Shown in pieces: positions 35,843 through 43,285 of a DNA stretch of 64,000 bases. A program made the position numbers and the translations under genes. How positions within the stretch are numbered: the stretch's first letter is position 1; each line of letters begins with the position of its first letter. Under the pieces are notes generated by a model. The model was not told the DNA's origin, did no database searches, and worked only from the letters and a program-made list of their open reading frames with translations. This DNA is from Sphingobacterium zeae (GTDB lineage Bacteria; Bacteroidota; Bacteroidia; Sphingobacteriales; Sphingobacteriaceae): assembly GCF_030818895.1 (NCBI RefSeq), contig NZ_JAUTBA010000001.1, positions 4,402,001 through 4,466,000 of the forward strand, written 5' to 3'.

Positions 35843-36448
35843 TTACTTACTATATTCTATCTCCTTTAGATGTTCTATCGCCCTGATGGCATTGGGCTTT
35901 CCTTTTGATTGCCGCATAAATGTTTCAACGACTTGGTTTAAAGTATCAAAATCCCCTTTTGCTTTTAAGAGAGTAGTTAGATATTTAAACCTTCCTATTT
36001 CCGTAGTCCCCGCATAGCTATCATTCATCCAACTGTTTATTAATCCTTCATCAGATAAGCGTTTATTTATTTCAGGCATTACAATATTTTAAACAGCTTC
36101 CATTACATTAGAAGTGAGGCTACTCAAATTGTCTGATGCATTGAAATACCACCAATAATCAGGACTACGTGGCATAAACTCTCCAACTCTTGCACCCCAA
36201 TGACATTGTTCAATTCCCGGTTTTGCTGAACTATTATAGCCATATTGTAATTGTCCCAAAACATCGGAATAGACACCAAAATTTATTGTAAATTTGATTA
36301 TATCTTTCTCACTTTCCCTGCTTTTTTGTAAGTTTATAACTCCATAATTCTTACCCACTTTCAAGTAAAAGCTATTTCCCTTTTTACTGAATCCCATTGT
36401 TTTCAATATAGGGGTTAATACTTTACTTAATTCTTTAAATACAGCCAT
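35843..36448 (-). pseudogene. DUF4304 immunity-type gene interrupted by in-frame TAA
   Basis: The first 119 codons match DUF4304 (LKTMGFSKKGNSFYLKVG, VINLQKSRESEKDIIKFTIN, a Trp-rich middle). They end at a TAA after SNVMEAV. After NIV in the same frame, 78 more codons follow (MPEINKRLSDEGLINSWM onward), giving about 200 residues in all, close to the usual family length as I know it. The two reading frames are therefore one gene split by a single nonsense codon. The second half has its own ATG but no SD. It follows the nuclease-toxin remnant in the orientation expected for its immunity gene. Confidence 0.72.
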
Positions 36449-36477
36449 TTTATTTTACCATTTTTTAGGTTTTCTAA

Positions 36478-36755
36478 CTATACAGGATAACCATTTTCAT
36501 TAAGCCAAGCATCTTTCAATTTTTGCAAAGAATGGTAACGAGAACTGCCTACCTTAGCTTCTATTCCCCCAAGTTAACCCCATTATGCCAAACATCTAAA
36601 TCCATATAACGCCCACCAAATGACGTACTTTTGAAAACTTCTGCATATACCGTACGTCCCTCAGCTCTCAGAGCGTCTGCCAATTGATCTCTAAACAAAT
36701 TACCTGAAGCAATCTTACCCCGTAATCGTACTGTTTGTACTATTTGTCTATTCAT
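36478..36755 (-). pseudogene. PD-(D/E)XK nuclease toxin domain, frameshifted at a G run
   Basis: The frame reads RQIVQTVRLRGKIASGNLFR and later GGRYMDLDVWHNG, then stops shortly after a run of five G. One more G would continue it as GGIEAKVGSSRYHSLQKLKD and then AWLNENGYPV to a stop. The D-x-D and E-x-K pair (DLDVW, IEAK) is the PD-(D/E)XK nuclease signature, and the KVGSSRY ending is common in polymorphic toxins. There is no parent N-terminus. It directly precedes the DUF4304 gene, the presumed antidote. Confidence 0.7.
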
Positions 36756-36768
36756 GTTTTTCCGTAAT

Positions 36769-37158
36769 TTATTTCATGTCACAATTTTCTCTAACAAATT
36801 CAACCTGGTCAATTAAATCGATTATTTCTGAATTGAAAACTTTAAAATACGGTAATAATATAAATCTATCTTTAGACAAAAATTCAATAGTATGCGTAGA
36901 CGTGTTAATACCATTTGATATGGAAAGAATGGAATCTTTTTCAATTCGATATTTAAATGCCACTTTCTTATTATAAGGAAGATATTCTATCAAGCCAGAA
37001 TCTCGTCTGAAAGTAAATATCATAGAGATATCCTCTACTTTTCCACGCCATTGACCAACTAATCTGATATTTTTGGAAACTTGATTAGGTATTGAAGAAC
37101 AAAACAAAACCCCGATTAGAAACACGAATATTATACCTTGCAATTTATATTTTGACAT
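36769..37158 (-). CDS. Exported hypothetical protein, possible lipoprotein
   Basis: The 129-residue product has an N-terminal hydrophobic segment ending LIGVLFCSS, a plausible lipobox at C20. The rest is beta-rich with GQWRGKVEDISMIFTF and resembles small lipocalin-like proteins. The family is not recognised. It sits 13 bp upstream of the nuclease-toxin remnant in the same orientation, in the A+T-rich island, so an orphan immunity role is possible but unproven. Confidence 0.55.
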   Translation of the reverse strand: MSKYKLQGIIFVFLIGVLFCSSIPNQVSKNIRLVGQWRGKVEDISMIFTFRRDSGLIEYLPYNKKVAFKYRIEKDSILSISNGINTSTHTIEFLSKDRFILLPYFKVFNSEIIDLIDQVEFVRENCDMK

Positions 37159-37268
37159 ATTAATTTACTTTGGAATTCTCTTAACGAATAATGCAAGCCG
37201 CACTATAGTATGTAGCATTTTCGCTAATCTTTATTTATATAGCGAATTGTTGTACAATACTAGGGTGA

Positions 37269-37745
37269 TCAAACCGAATTAGAATATTTATTTAGATAGT
37301 TCCATGCGATAAATCCGTCATCCATTTTGTTCGTTGCGCTAATAATACGTTTAGCAACTGTATCCCAACCTACGTTAACAACACTATCAATATCATCATA
37401 TCCTGGCTGAAATACCACTATCCATTTACTTGTATTTTCAATAAGTAGAGATAAAAGAGCATTCAACTCATCTCTATAACCAGCATCTTGTATATCATTA
37501 ATTTCTTGTTTTAAACCTTCTTTAATAGTAAAGCATTCCCAAATTTCTGTATTAAATTCATTTGGCAAATAGTTTAATACAAAAGTTGGCACATCTGATT
37601 TCATAATTTTAAATGATTTATACAACGCCTCCTCAGGACCTTGAGGGTATGCAACCTCTCCCCATTCAAAAAAAGGTTGTTGAATGCTTAAATTTTGAAC
37701 ATCACTTTCTTTTTTTGAAATGATAATTTCGAATCCTATATCCAT
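37269..37745 (-). CDS. Hypothetical protein, possible immunity protein
   Basis: The product is 158 residues, acidic (many Glu/Asp), soluble, with W-rich segments (QPFFEWGEVAYPQGPEEALY and KWIVVFQPGYDDID). A GTG upstream would add six residues, but the ATG is preferred. The size and acidity suit an orphan immunity protein of the island. No family is recognised. The 110 bp before the previous gene hold only broken frames. Confidence 0.5.
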   Translation of the reverse strand: MDIGFEIIISKKESDVQNLSIQQPFFEWGEVAYPQGPEEALYKSFKIMKSDVPTFVLNYLPNEFNTEIWECFTIKEGLKQEINDIQDAGYRDELNALLSLLIENTSKWIVVFQPGYDDIDSVVNVGWDTVAKRIISATNKMDDGFIAWNYLNKYSNSV

Positions 37746-37893
37746 GATTTTAAGTTTTAGCACATTCCCAGCGAAACGTCACTATTTCCGCTCTTTCAAC
37801 TTATTCCTCCTATAAATCAATAATTCTGAGCATACATATATAGTAAATACAAATATCAGTATGATTTGAGCACAATCATTCAGAAAAGCCAAT

Positions 37894-38175
37894 TTATCCA
37901 TCATATTTAGGTTTACTTTTAAGTTCAAATAAATTTTTGATCATCTTAACCGAAAAATAAATAATCAAAATTATATGAAGCAACAGGCTCGCAGGCGTCA
38001 ATTCAAATGCATATCCAGATTCATACCTCACCACGGTATTCATTTCTGGATTATGGGCCCCAATTCCACCAAAGGGTATAGCTACTTTATAGTTATAGTC
38101 TCTCAAGCGAATCAGAGAATCGTAAGATCTAGCATAATGCAATGAATCATAGCTTTCAATTTGTTTTTCGTCCAT
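37894..38175 (-). CDS. Small membrane protein paired with a lipoprotein gene
   Basis: The 93-residue product has a charged N-terminus (DEKQIESYDSLHYARSYDSL), a Gly-rich middle and one C-terminal membrane helix (about 64-82). It follows the 171-residue lipoprotein gene by 26 bp. Its first 27 codons lie inside the 224-bp direct repeat, and the second repeat copy carries only those codons followed by a stop after DYGL. Function unknown. Confidence 0.5.
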   Translation of the reverse strand: MDEKQIESYDSLHYARSYDSLIRLRDYNYKVAIPFGGIGAHNPEMNTVVRYESGYAFELTPASLLLHIILIIYFSVKMIKNLFELKSKPKYDG

Positions 38176-38318
38176 ATATAGAAATGGCTTCAGTTCTTAA
38201 ATTATTTAATAAAATTATTTGTACTATCCGGCTTTATTGATAATGGTCTAAAATTGAACGTATCTCGTCTTGCTTCAAGCTTACCCGTTTTGATGTATTT
38301 TCGTGAAGTTATGATAAA
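38095..38318. repeat. 224-bp direct repeat, copy 1
   Basis: This segment recurs 3,105 bp downstream with two mismatches. It covers the last about 39 codons of the lipoprotein gene, the short intergenic gap and the first 27 codons of the small membrane protein gene. Flanking sequence diverges abruptly at the membrane-gene side and gradually inside the lipoprotein gene. Confidence 0.95.
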
Positions 38319-38717
38319 CTTTCTTTCATTTACTACCTGTCCTTTATCAACATAGGTTTGATATTTTTCAGCATAGATTGGGGTTAAGTATCGTTCTATT
38401 GTAATATGATTTCCATCAACAATATATAATCCCCAAATATATCCCGTCTTTTTGTCATTAATGTAACTTTTCGAAAAAGTTTCATCAATATTCTTAAAAC
38501 CGTCTTTGATATCAGGGTTCCCGCCTTGATAGACTATTCCGTTTTTATACAGGAAAATGACATCAAAAAAAACGCTATCTAATTTTGAATAATAATACCC
38601 ATTTAATAAAAGTCTTTCACTATCATTTTCTTTCAGTTGCAATGTCGGCAGTTGCCGACGAACAGAACAGGAAACTATTAAAAAGAAAAATATATAAAAA
38701 TAAATTGTTCTTACCAT
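38202..38717 (-). CDS. Lipoprotein, paralogue A
   Basis: The 171-residue product has a signal ending LIVSC (C17) followed by SVRRQLPTLQLKEND and a beta-rich body. The same family occurs again 3.1 kb downstream: the N-terminal two thirds are divergent (LLLNGYYY versus KLSGYFYV), while the C-terminal 39 residues (FIITSRKYIKTGKLEARRD onward) are identical. The function is unknown. Divergent fronts with identical backs are the pattern expected from cassette recombination. Confidence 0.65.
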   Translation of the reverse strand: MVRTIYFYIFFFLIVSCSVRRQLPTLQLKENDSERLLLNGYYYSKLDSVFFDVIFLYKNGIVYQGGNPDIKDGFKNIDETFSKSYINDKKTGYIWGLYIVDGNHITIERYLTPIYAEKYQTYVDKGQVVNERKFIITSRKYIKTGKLEARRDTFNFRPLSIKPDSTNNFIK

Positions 38718-38772
38718 ACCGTAAATGGATTAAGTGTGCGATTCAAGTAATTTATTGATAAATTAAAATGAT

Positions 38773-38967
38773 TTAAACAATACTCATCAATACAAGCCTC
38801 AGCATATCTGAATTCAAAAGTATTTTGTCAGGTATAGTATCAAAGCCCACATTCTCCTCAACTTCTGAAAAACCTATTCGATGAAGTTCAAATTCAAAAA
38901 CGTATAATTTTTTATCATTCCAAACATCTAACATTATTGAATCAGATAATTTTTTTTTTATACTCAT
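38773..38967 (-). CDS. Short acidic protein, possible immunity protein
   Basis: The 64-residue product has no signal peptide and no recognised family. Its ATG overlaps the stop of a short upstream fragment as ATGA, the coupling typical of toxin-immunity pairs. On its own it is a weak call; the coupling raises it. Confidence 0.4.
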   Translation of the reverse strand: MSIKKKLSDSIMLDVWNDKKLYVFEFELHRIGFSEVEENVGFDTIPDKILLNSDMLRLVLMSIV

Positions 38968-39053
38968 ATTACAAAACCACCCGAAGTAAATACGAAAGCT
39001 TCTCTAACAGCGTTGGGTGTTGCATCATTAATTTCAATCAATGTATCACTATT
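38964..39053 (-). pseudogene. Short C-terminal fragment coupled to the 64-residue gene
   Basis: A frame bounded upstream by TAA encodes about 28 residues, DTLIEINDATPNAVREAFVF then TSGGFVI, ending in a TGA that overlaps the next ATG. It reads like the tail of a larger protein cut off by recombination. No start codon is available. The family is not recognised, and toxin origin is inferred from the coupling and neighbours only. Confidence 0.3.
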
Positions 39054-39393
39054 TTATCTCTGATACTACATCCGAAAAATCTTTCCACTCCAAATGCGAA
39101 TAAAAATCCCTGACCACACCTATTTTACTGAAAACAGAGTTAAAACATCCTTCATTTAATACCGCTTGGAGAGCTGCATAAATTTCCCGACGAGAGAGCT
39201 CTTTTACAATAAGCATATCTGTAGACCAAAAATAAATTTCACGATTTTTCTCCATCAGTTTATCGATATTAGTCAACGTAAACAATGTTCCAAAATAAAC
39301 CTCATCATTCTCTAAAATAATGTTGACATCAAGGTTATCATCATATACATCGATAACTTGATAAGGAGCTGGAAATCGAACTTTAAATTTCAT
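39049..39393 (-). CDS. Hypothetical cytoplasmic protein, immunity-like
   Basis: The 114-residue product is soluble, mixed alpha/beta, and starts at an ATG (MKFKVRFPAPYQVIDVYDDN). Phrases such as EIYFWSTDMLIVKELSRREI suggest a conserved family, but I cannot name it. It sits among orphan immunity genes, and its 3' end overlaps the following fragment by a few bases. Confidence 0.5.
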   Translation of the reverse strand: MKFKVRFPAPYQVIDVYDDNLDVNIILENDEVYFGTLFTLTNIDKLMEKNREIYFWSTDMLIVKELSRREIYAALQAVLNEGCFNSVFSKIGVVRDFYSHLEWKDFSDVVSEIK

Positions 39394-39421
39394 AACCTTA
39401 AGTATAGTTCTTATTTTTTTT

Positions 39422-39886
39422 TCAACAATTCGGCCCTTGCATTCCTAAAAGGAGAATGCTCAACAAAATTTTATGATCAATTTTTTCAATGCTAAATTTC
39501 GCGTTATGGCGATCCATCTTGAAAAAGTCCAAATCTGTTAGCAGATATACACCTTCATTCAAATTTTCAGGAGACGGAAACCACTCATAAGAATAGACAT
39601 CCCTGCCCTTACAAACAAAAATAAATCGGGCACCAACATCTGTATAGCTCCTCAATTCAAAACCTAAAATTTCATTTATTTCATCTAAAGAATACTTTCC
39701 ACTAAAATAATAGACGGTGTCCCAATTAAAATCAAAGGCTTTATCCATATCCAGAACGCATCCATTATTTGTCTTACATTGCTGAAATTCTCGCATTACC
39801 GTATTATCAAATTTAGGATCTTGGTAACAACCCAGCATAAGAAAGACCAACATAAATACATAATATTGGAACTTTTGTTTGATCAT
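39422..39886 (-). CDS. Hypothetical lipoprotein
   Basis: The chosen ATG gives MIKQKFQYYVFMLVFLMLGC, a canonical lipoprotein signal with C20. An earlier ATG (39928) overlaps the preceding stop codon and would add 14 residues with no signal function. The mature part (about 135 residues) is acidic, with FNWDTVYYFSGKYSLDEIN, and is unrecognised. It may be a surface or periplasmic immunity protein, by context only. Confidence 0.5.
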   Translation of the reverse strand: MIKQKFQYYVFMLVFLMLGCYQDPKFDNTVMREFQQCKTNNGCVLDMDKAFDFNWDTVYYFSGKYSLDEINEILGFELRSYTDVGARFIFVCKGRDVYSYEWFPSPENLNEGVYLLTDLDFFKMDRHNAKFSIEKIDHKILLSILLLGMQGPNC

Positions 39887-39920
39887 CCCAACATACTCCT
39901 GATCGCAAGCCCATTCGTTC

Positions 39921-40553
39921 TTACTCATATTTTACGTCGACTTCATAATACATGGATGGTGGACTTGGTGTTTTTTTTATGGCCTTATATTTATGTTTAT
40001 CCAAAAATGCTGAATTTCCGGATAAATAGATCCGGTCGATCTTCTCAAAATAATTGTAATAGTCAATCAGCGATCTGATTTTATCCCCTAAATCCTTATC
40101 CCGAAACTTAACGATGCCGTTTTCGCTTTTATAAAAAAAATCGTTATCATTATTAATCAATAAGATATCGTCTTTAGAAGTAATCAGGTAAATTTTATAG
40201 TCTCCATAAGGGTACATTTTATTGTCTTCGCGGTTAACAGTATCTCCCTGAGTTCGATATTCATTTACTATCGTTTTATACAACTTGTTCCATTCGACAC
40301 TATCTAACAGTTTATCATGGGCCTTTGCAACAGCATCGTAATCAAATATATTTTGTTGAAATGTTGAAAAGCTAAATTTGTCATCTTGGATAAGTCCATC
40401 TTCAAAGATAACTTTAATATAAGGACTGTCTGTCGTAAATGCGCGGTCCATCTTTTGATTTTCAACAACAGGTCCATTGCAGCTTGATATAAGCAACAGG
40501 CAACTTATCATGCTGGCGAACAACCAATGTAGAATCTGTTTCGTTTTTTTCAT
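39921..40553 (-). CDS. Hypothetical lipoprotein, about 210 aa
   Basis: The chosen ATG gives MKKTKQILHWLFASMISCLL followed by LISSC, with the lipobox Cys near residue 25. The mature body is hydrophilic and Asp/Lys/Tyr-rich, with YGDYKIYLITSKDDILLIN. Its stop overlaps the first ATG of the next gene (TATGAGTAA), so the two are probably co-translated. The family is not recognised. Confidence 0.55.
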   Translation of the reverse strand: MKKTKQILHWLFASMISCLLLISSCNGPVVENQKMDRAFTTDSPYIKVIFEDGLIQDDKFSFSTFQQNIFDYDAVAKAHDKLLDSVEWNKLYKTIVNEYRTQGDTVNREDNKMYPYGDYKIYLITSKDDILLINNDNDFFYKSENGIVKFRDKDLGDKIRSLIDYYNYFEKIDRIYLSGNSAFLDKHKYKAIKKTPSPPSMYYEVDVKYE

Positions 40554-40653
40554 TTCTGATTGCCCATTTTTAAACATATTTTCATAATGCTATGTTACGG
40601 AAGTTTATTTCTTACGATGTTTATTGTCCTAACTTTCCATAATTATGCTTGGA

Positions 40654-40860
40654 TTAATGCCTTTCCAAATTCCATCCAATCGGTTTATCTTCCAGATCTG
40701 TGATGTCAAGCCCATTGATTAATGTAAAAAGTGGCTCTTCAGGAAAATTATTTATACGCAATAGAATGAGCTTGTCGTATTCTTCATTGTAATAGTAATA
40801 CCCAATTTCTGGATGTTTTTTCCAAAAAATAGTTGACGAAATTAATTCTTCATTGTTCAT
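40654..40860 (-). CDS. Short hypothetical protein
   Basis: The product is 68 residues, acidic and rich in Tyr and Asn (KKHPEIGYYYYNEEYDKLIL). It lies 11 bp downstream of the next gene in the same orientation and could be an immunity protein or a fragment. No family recognised. Confidence 0.4.
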   Translation of the reverse strand: MNNEELISSTIFWKKHPEIGYYYYNEEYDKLILLRINNFPEEPLFTLINGLDITDLEDKPIGWNLERH

Positions 40861-40871
40861 AAGACCTTTAT

Positions 40872-41201
40872 TTAGTAAACCTTGGTCATCGCGTTACCGG
40901 TATGTTTGTACCGCAATCCCAGATTATCCAATACCCTATTTTTGAAGTTTCCTATAGCAATTTTTCTATCACGGATCTCCGCTTTATTTTCAGGTTTGTT
41001 GTTAACAAGTATTCTTTCTCCCGATTGTTTATTTTCCACAGAAAGAAGCAATAATTCGGTTGGAGAATCCGCTGGAACCGGAATTAATACCCAGTAGATA
41101 TCATTATTTTTCTCATCATTGACATAACCTTTGTAAAAATACGGACTGTTCACACTAATTTTAAATAATGAATCCTGGAGAGTCATGTTATTATAAGCCA
41201 T
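40872..41201 (-). CDS. Hypothetical protein starting at the repeat boundary
   Basis: The 109-residue product is soluble, beta-rich at the start (SPYFYKGYVNDEKNNDIYWV) and basic at the end. Its ATG lies one base inside the end of the second copy of the direct repeat, so recombination may have created or moved its start. No family recognised. Confidence 0.4.
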   Translation of the reverse strand: MAYNNMTLQDSLFKISVNSPYFYKGYVNDEKNNDIYWVLIPVPADSPTELLLLSVENKQSGERILVNNKPENKAEIRDRKIAIGNFKNRVLDNLGLRYKHTGNAMTKVY

Positions 41202-41423
41202 AGTCTCTCAAGCGAATCAGAGAATCGTAAGATCTAGCATAATGCAATGAATCATAGTTTTCAATTTGTTTTTCGTCCATATATAGAAATGGCTTCAGTT
41301 CTTAAATTATTTAATAAAATTATTTGTACTATCCGGCTTTATTGATAATGGTCTAAAATTGAACGTATCTCGCCTTGCTTCAAGCTTACCCGTTTTGATG
41401 TATTTTCGTGAAGTTATGATAAA
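41200..41423. repeat. 224-bp direct repeat, copy 2
   Basis: It is identical to copy 1 except at two positions (a C/T in the membrane-gene start and another in the lipoprotein tail). In this copy the small membrane gene is cut after 26 shared codons and closes after two new ones. The joint lies exactly where the neighbouring hypothetical gene begins, a clear recombination scar. Confidence 0.95.
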
Positions 41424-41831
41424 TTGTCCTTCATTTACTACGTATCCTTCATCAACATAAGTTTGATAGGATTCACCAAAAGCAGGTACTTTATAACGTT
41501 CAATTATGATATGATTTTGATTTATAGTATAGATGCTCCATATATATGGGATTTTTCTATCATATGAATTATTGAAGTTATCTGTTGCTAAAAAATTGCT
41601 ATCAACACTATTTATACCAGCACTTACTTCTGAACTGCCCCCGTCGAGGACAATACCATTTTGGTAAAGAACTATCGAATTATAAAGATTATTATCTTTT
41701 TTAACATAAAAATAGCCACTAAGCTTTATTTTTCCACTCGTGTTATTTTTCAAAATCAATGTTGGCGCTTGTCGATAAACAGAACATCCCACTGCTAGGA
41801 AAACACTACCTATTAATAAATACTTTACCAT
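41307..41831 (-). CDS. Lipoprotein, paralogue B
   Basis: The 174-residue product has a signal ending LAVGC (C16) followed by SVYRQAPTLILKNN. It is homologous throughout to paralogue A 3.1 kb away, with an identical C-terminal tail and a divergent front half. It is the first gene of the island on the minus strand; a 283-bp gap precedes it. Function unknown. Confidence 0.65.
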   Translation of the reverse strand: MVKYLLIGSVFLAVGCSVYRQAPTLILKNNTSGKIKLSGYFYVKKDNNLYNSIVLYQNGIVLDGGSSEVSAGINSVDSNFLATDNFNNSYDRKIPYIWSIYTINQNHIIIERYKVPAFGESYQTYVDEGYVVNEGQFIITSRKYIKTGKLEARRDTFNFRPLSIKPDSTNNFIK

Positions 41832-42114
41832 ACCGTAAAAGGATTAAGTGTGCATTTCAGTTAATTTATCAATAAATTTCGAGCTTTAGAAACGCTACTT
41901 ACCAGTTGCGCTCTTACAAGGTAGGCAACTCCTTTATTCCATTTTGACTACCATCTACAAGATGTATCTCTTGTCTTCGTTTGATGCCAAATCTCGTTCC
42001 ACTTGCAATACTTTCCTGAGTAGACAGTTAGACCCCAATAAACACTTTCATAATTGAAAAATTCTAGGTAATTTAAACTGCATATATCGGTAAGCAGGAA
42101 CAAGCGCTAGAAAC
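41832..42114. other. Intergenic gap with an interrupted short frame
   Basis: On the minus strand an ATG reads MKVFIGV, then a TAA, then an open frame QESIASGTRFGIKRRQEIHL and VDGSQNGIKELPTL to a stop. I cannot assign it. It resembles the other TAA-interrupted frames of the island but has no recognisable homologue, so I do not call a gene. It marks the right boundary of the A+T-rich island. Confidence 0.3.
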
Positions 42115-42573
42115 ATGAAAAACTTCGAAAGAATCGGAAACGAATACAAAATGAAACCCCAGCTAGGAACCTATGTGCCGTTGATCGGCATTTTTTCCAT
42201 TATAATGATAGTGGGATTCGTAAAACTTCCCGAATCCTCTTTTAAATGGTGGATGCTCGGTATTTTGGTCATCCTAATAATTTCCCTGCTGCGATCATAC
42301 TTTATCATCGATATGGACAAAAGGGAAATGCGTGTACGTAAAGGTCTTGTAGGAAAGGAAGTAACTGTGCCGCTCGATCGCCTAGAGGGGTTTACCATCC
42401 ACAAACTCAAACAATACGGTCTCATTACTATCAATGTGTCCCTCATAGCACGTTATCTCCACGAGAATGGTAAAGAAAAAAGGGTACAGCTTGCACAGAG
42501 TTACTTTACAAAGCCCATTCAGCGGATCTGTAATGAGATCGACGAAATTATCGGGGCGGGTGACGGCCGGTAA
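42115..42573 (+). CDS. Two-helix membrane protein with PH-like C-terminal part
   Basis: The 152-residue product has two membrane helices (about 19-38 and 45-63) and a cytoplasmic beta-rich domain (DMDKREMRVRKGLVGKEVTV onward), similar in layout to small bacterial PH-domain membrane proteins. The function is unknown. Its 3' end overlaps the convergent LytTR regulator gene by 26 bp. Confidence 0.65.
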   Translation: MKNFERIGNEYKMKPQLGTYVPLIGIFSIIMIVGFVKLPESSFKWWMLGILVILIISLLRSYFIIDMDKREMRVRKGLVGKEVTVPLDRLEGFTIHKLKQYGLITINVSLIARYLHENGKEKRVQLAQSYFTKPIQRICNEIDEIIGAGDGR

Positions 42574-43282
42574 TATTCAAGATCGCTGCCATCACATCAT
42601 CCCTTAAATTTCGGGCGATCGGAATTTTATATTCCCCCACGTGTAACTGATTCCCTTCTATGATTGCTATTTTACTCTTATTGACCAGGTAGGATCGGTG
42701 GCAAGCAATAAAGTGCTGTGCTGGCAGCATGCTTATCATTTGCTGTAGGCTGCAATAGGTCACTTCACGTGTACCTGAGGTATGCACAACCACGTAGTTA
42801 CCCATACTCTGTACAAACAAGATATCCTGAATAAAAATCTTTTTTAATTGTTTGTCCACCTTCAGAAAGATATGCGCCTCCTGTGGATTTGCCAACACCC
42901 CTGCCGAAGGAGCAGTGTTGCAGAGTACATCGAATGCCCGATTGGCCGCCTTAAAGAAGCGTTCAAAAGGTACAGGCTTTAACAGATAATCGACTACTTC
43001 CAATTCGTACCCGCGCAAAGCATACTTTTCGTAGGCCGACACCACGATAATCTTCGGCGGATTGCTTAAGCTCGCTATATAATCCAAACCCGAAATCTCG
43101 GGCATCTCAATATCAAGAAAGATCAGATCAAGGGGATGCAAACGCAGATATTGGCTCAATTCAATCGCATCTTCGCATTCCACAACGAGCTTCAAAAAAT
43201 CTATTTTTGCTATATAAGATGCAATTCCCTTACGCGCAAAAGGCTCGTCGTCTAAGATAGCACATTTGATTTCCATCATCAT
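42548..43282 (-). CDS. LytTR-type response regulator
   Basis: The protein has a receiver domain with acidic pocket LDDE near residue 10, phospho-acceptor Asp near 57 in FLDIEMPEISG, and switch Lys in LLKPVPFERF. A LytTR DNA-binding domain follows (about 140-240; IFLKVDKQLKKIFIQDILFV, CHRSYLVNKSKI). GTG-ATG-ATG-ATG leaves the exact start open; the first ATG was used. It follows the kinase stop immediately, so the two are translationally linked and form a cognate pair. Confidence 0.94.
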   Translation of the reverse strand: MMMEIKCAILDDEPFARKGIASYIAKIDFLKLVVECEDAIELSQYLRLHPLDLIFLDIEMPEISGLDYIASLSNPPKIIVVSAYEKYALRGYELEVVDYLLKPVPFERFFKAANRAFDVLCNTAPSAGVLANPQEAHIFLKVDKQLKKIFIQDILFVQSMGNYVVVHTSGTREVTYCSLQQMISMLPAQHFIACHRSYLVNKSKIAIIEGNQLHVGEYKIPIARNLRDDVMAAILNITGRHPPR

Positions 43283-43285
43283 CAC

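Noticed and set aside
34481..36448. Genuine stop-codon recoding (TAA read as an amino acid)
   Set aside because: Every other gene in the window ends normally at TAA or TAG, and frameshifts occur in the same island, so decay is simpler; kept only as an alternative.
33541..42114. Prophage or integrative element
   Set aside because: No integrase, recombinase, phage structural gene, tRNA attachment site or flanking inverted repeat was found.
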